A DNA stretch of 44,470 nucleotides, from positions 1 through 44,470 of the IMG/VR virus record IMGVR_UViG_3300021602_000471, one strand, 5' to 3'. Shown piece after piece: positions 44,112 to 44,470 of this stretch. How positions within the stretch are numbered: the stretch's first letter is position 1; the number at the start of each line of letters is the position of its first letter. Origin of the DNA: a virus. The notes below the pieces were generated by a model. That model saw only the letters and a program-made list of their open reading frames with translations. It did no database searches and was not told where the DNA came from. A program made the translations under genes and the position numbers.

Positions 44112-44470
44112 AGAAAAGTCACATTGTCTGCCGTTCTGAGCGCCATGAAATCAGAGCGTGATCAAGACAGTGTGCATCATTTAGATACTCCTGATTTGCG
44201 AGGATCAGGCTCACACAGCAATAGCTAGATCACCGCGTAATCGGTAGGGGCTATAGTCTCATTTTACAAGTAGTCTCTGTCTGGGCAAACTACAGGCAGC
44301 GCAGCGTTTAGTAAACGGTCAGTGCGATATCTGACTCCGTAGTCGTAAGCGGAATTTATATCAAAGCATACTCCTGGGAATCCAAGAGACTGTGTGCAAA
44401 ATAAACATCGTGTTCCTAGGAACTGCGGTGGTGAGCGCGGCAGGTGCGCGTGAGAACATCGGTGTGCTTT

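Larger units (their letters stand above)
43060..44470 (+). ncRNA. long structured non-coding region, candidate large RNA or chain of small RNAs
   Basis: About 1.4 kb downstream of two consensus promoters with no convincing gene except tRNA-Tyr at 44026. Helices follow one another: TCCTCG/CGAGGA (43097-43102 with 43150-43155) around a GCC-GCAA-GGC hairpin, the long-stem units listed below, CACATTGTCT/AGACAGTGTG (44120-44129 with 44165-44174), ATAGC/GCTAT around ACCG/CGGT, and CGTTT-AGT-AAACG. Large ornate phage RNAs such as GOLLD also lie next to tRNA genes, but I cannot show membership. It continues past the right edge. Confidence 0.5.

Overview
The window looks like part of a large tailed double-stranded DNA phage, probably a myovirus distantly related to the T4 superfamily. 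It carries a PAAR spike protein beside a large virion protein, two fibres with S74 autoprocessing chaperone domains, a SleB-type hydrolase, a monomeric class II ribonucleotide reductase, T4-like late promoter motifs (NNTAAATA) and a long tRNA island. A PEP-CTERM protein and strong TGN-TATAAT promoters point to a proteobacterial host. Exosortase/PEP-CTERM systems are common in freshwater Betaproteobacteria, but the host is an inference.

Layout. (1) 1-2845: tail-fibre end. A 5'-truncated Gly-X-Ser repeat fibre with S74 domain, a short collagen-like protein, and a foreign-looking GC-rich cassette with a DGR-type variable domain and a tail-fibre assembly chaperone. (2) 2952-9964: a glycan cassette led by a 1489-residue fusion of four GT2 and three methyltransferase domains, then four small genes coupled by ATGA overlaps. 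(3) 10010-15229: a giant Asn/Gly/Thr-rich fibre built from 17-residue repeats in four super-modules, ending in an S74 domain. (4) 15229-24206: a second glycan cassette of glycosyltransferases, methyltransferases, two sulfotransferases, a carbamoyltransferase and an APS-kinase-like/nucleotidyltransferase fusion, suggesting that the phage makes a sulfated, methylated, carbamoylated glycan. (5) 24310-34461: class II RNR, PAAR and a large structural protein, cell-wall hydrolase, a MetK C-terminal mini-protein, IscA and IscU, a polynucleotide-kinase-like protein, a GNAT, a lipoprotein with HESWH, and small proteins.

(6) 34462-44470: an RNA island. I recognise about 43 tRNA genes covering nearly all amino acids, interrupted by GIY-YIG and HNH endonucleases, a PEP-CTERM gene, a methyltransferase and a SpeD-like gene. 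Mixed among them are two families of non-tRNA structured elements that I do not recognise. Five armless minihelices (E1-E5) have a 7-bp closing stem, and three of them hold a perfect anticodon-stem-loop look-alike with triplets UUU, GUA and UGU. At least nine long-stem elements (8-16 bp closing stems) have, at the right end, shared TCATA...TATGA edges, and five to six of them run nearly back to back from 43157 to 44021. Several tRNAs are also aberrant: C33, missing elbow motifs, insertions, or split genes.

Control. Seven TTGACA-like promoters with 17-bp spacing and an extended -10 are visible. NNTAAATA motifs lie exactly 4-5 nt before the ATG of several genes that lack a Shine-Dalgarno sequence, which suggests leaderless transcripts.
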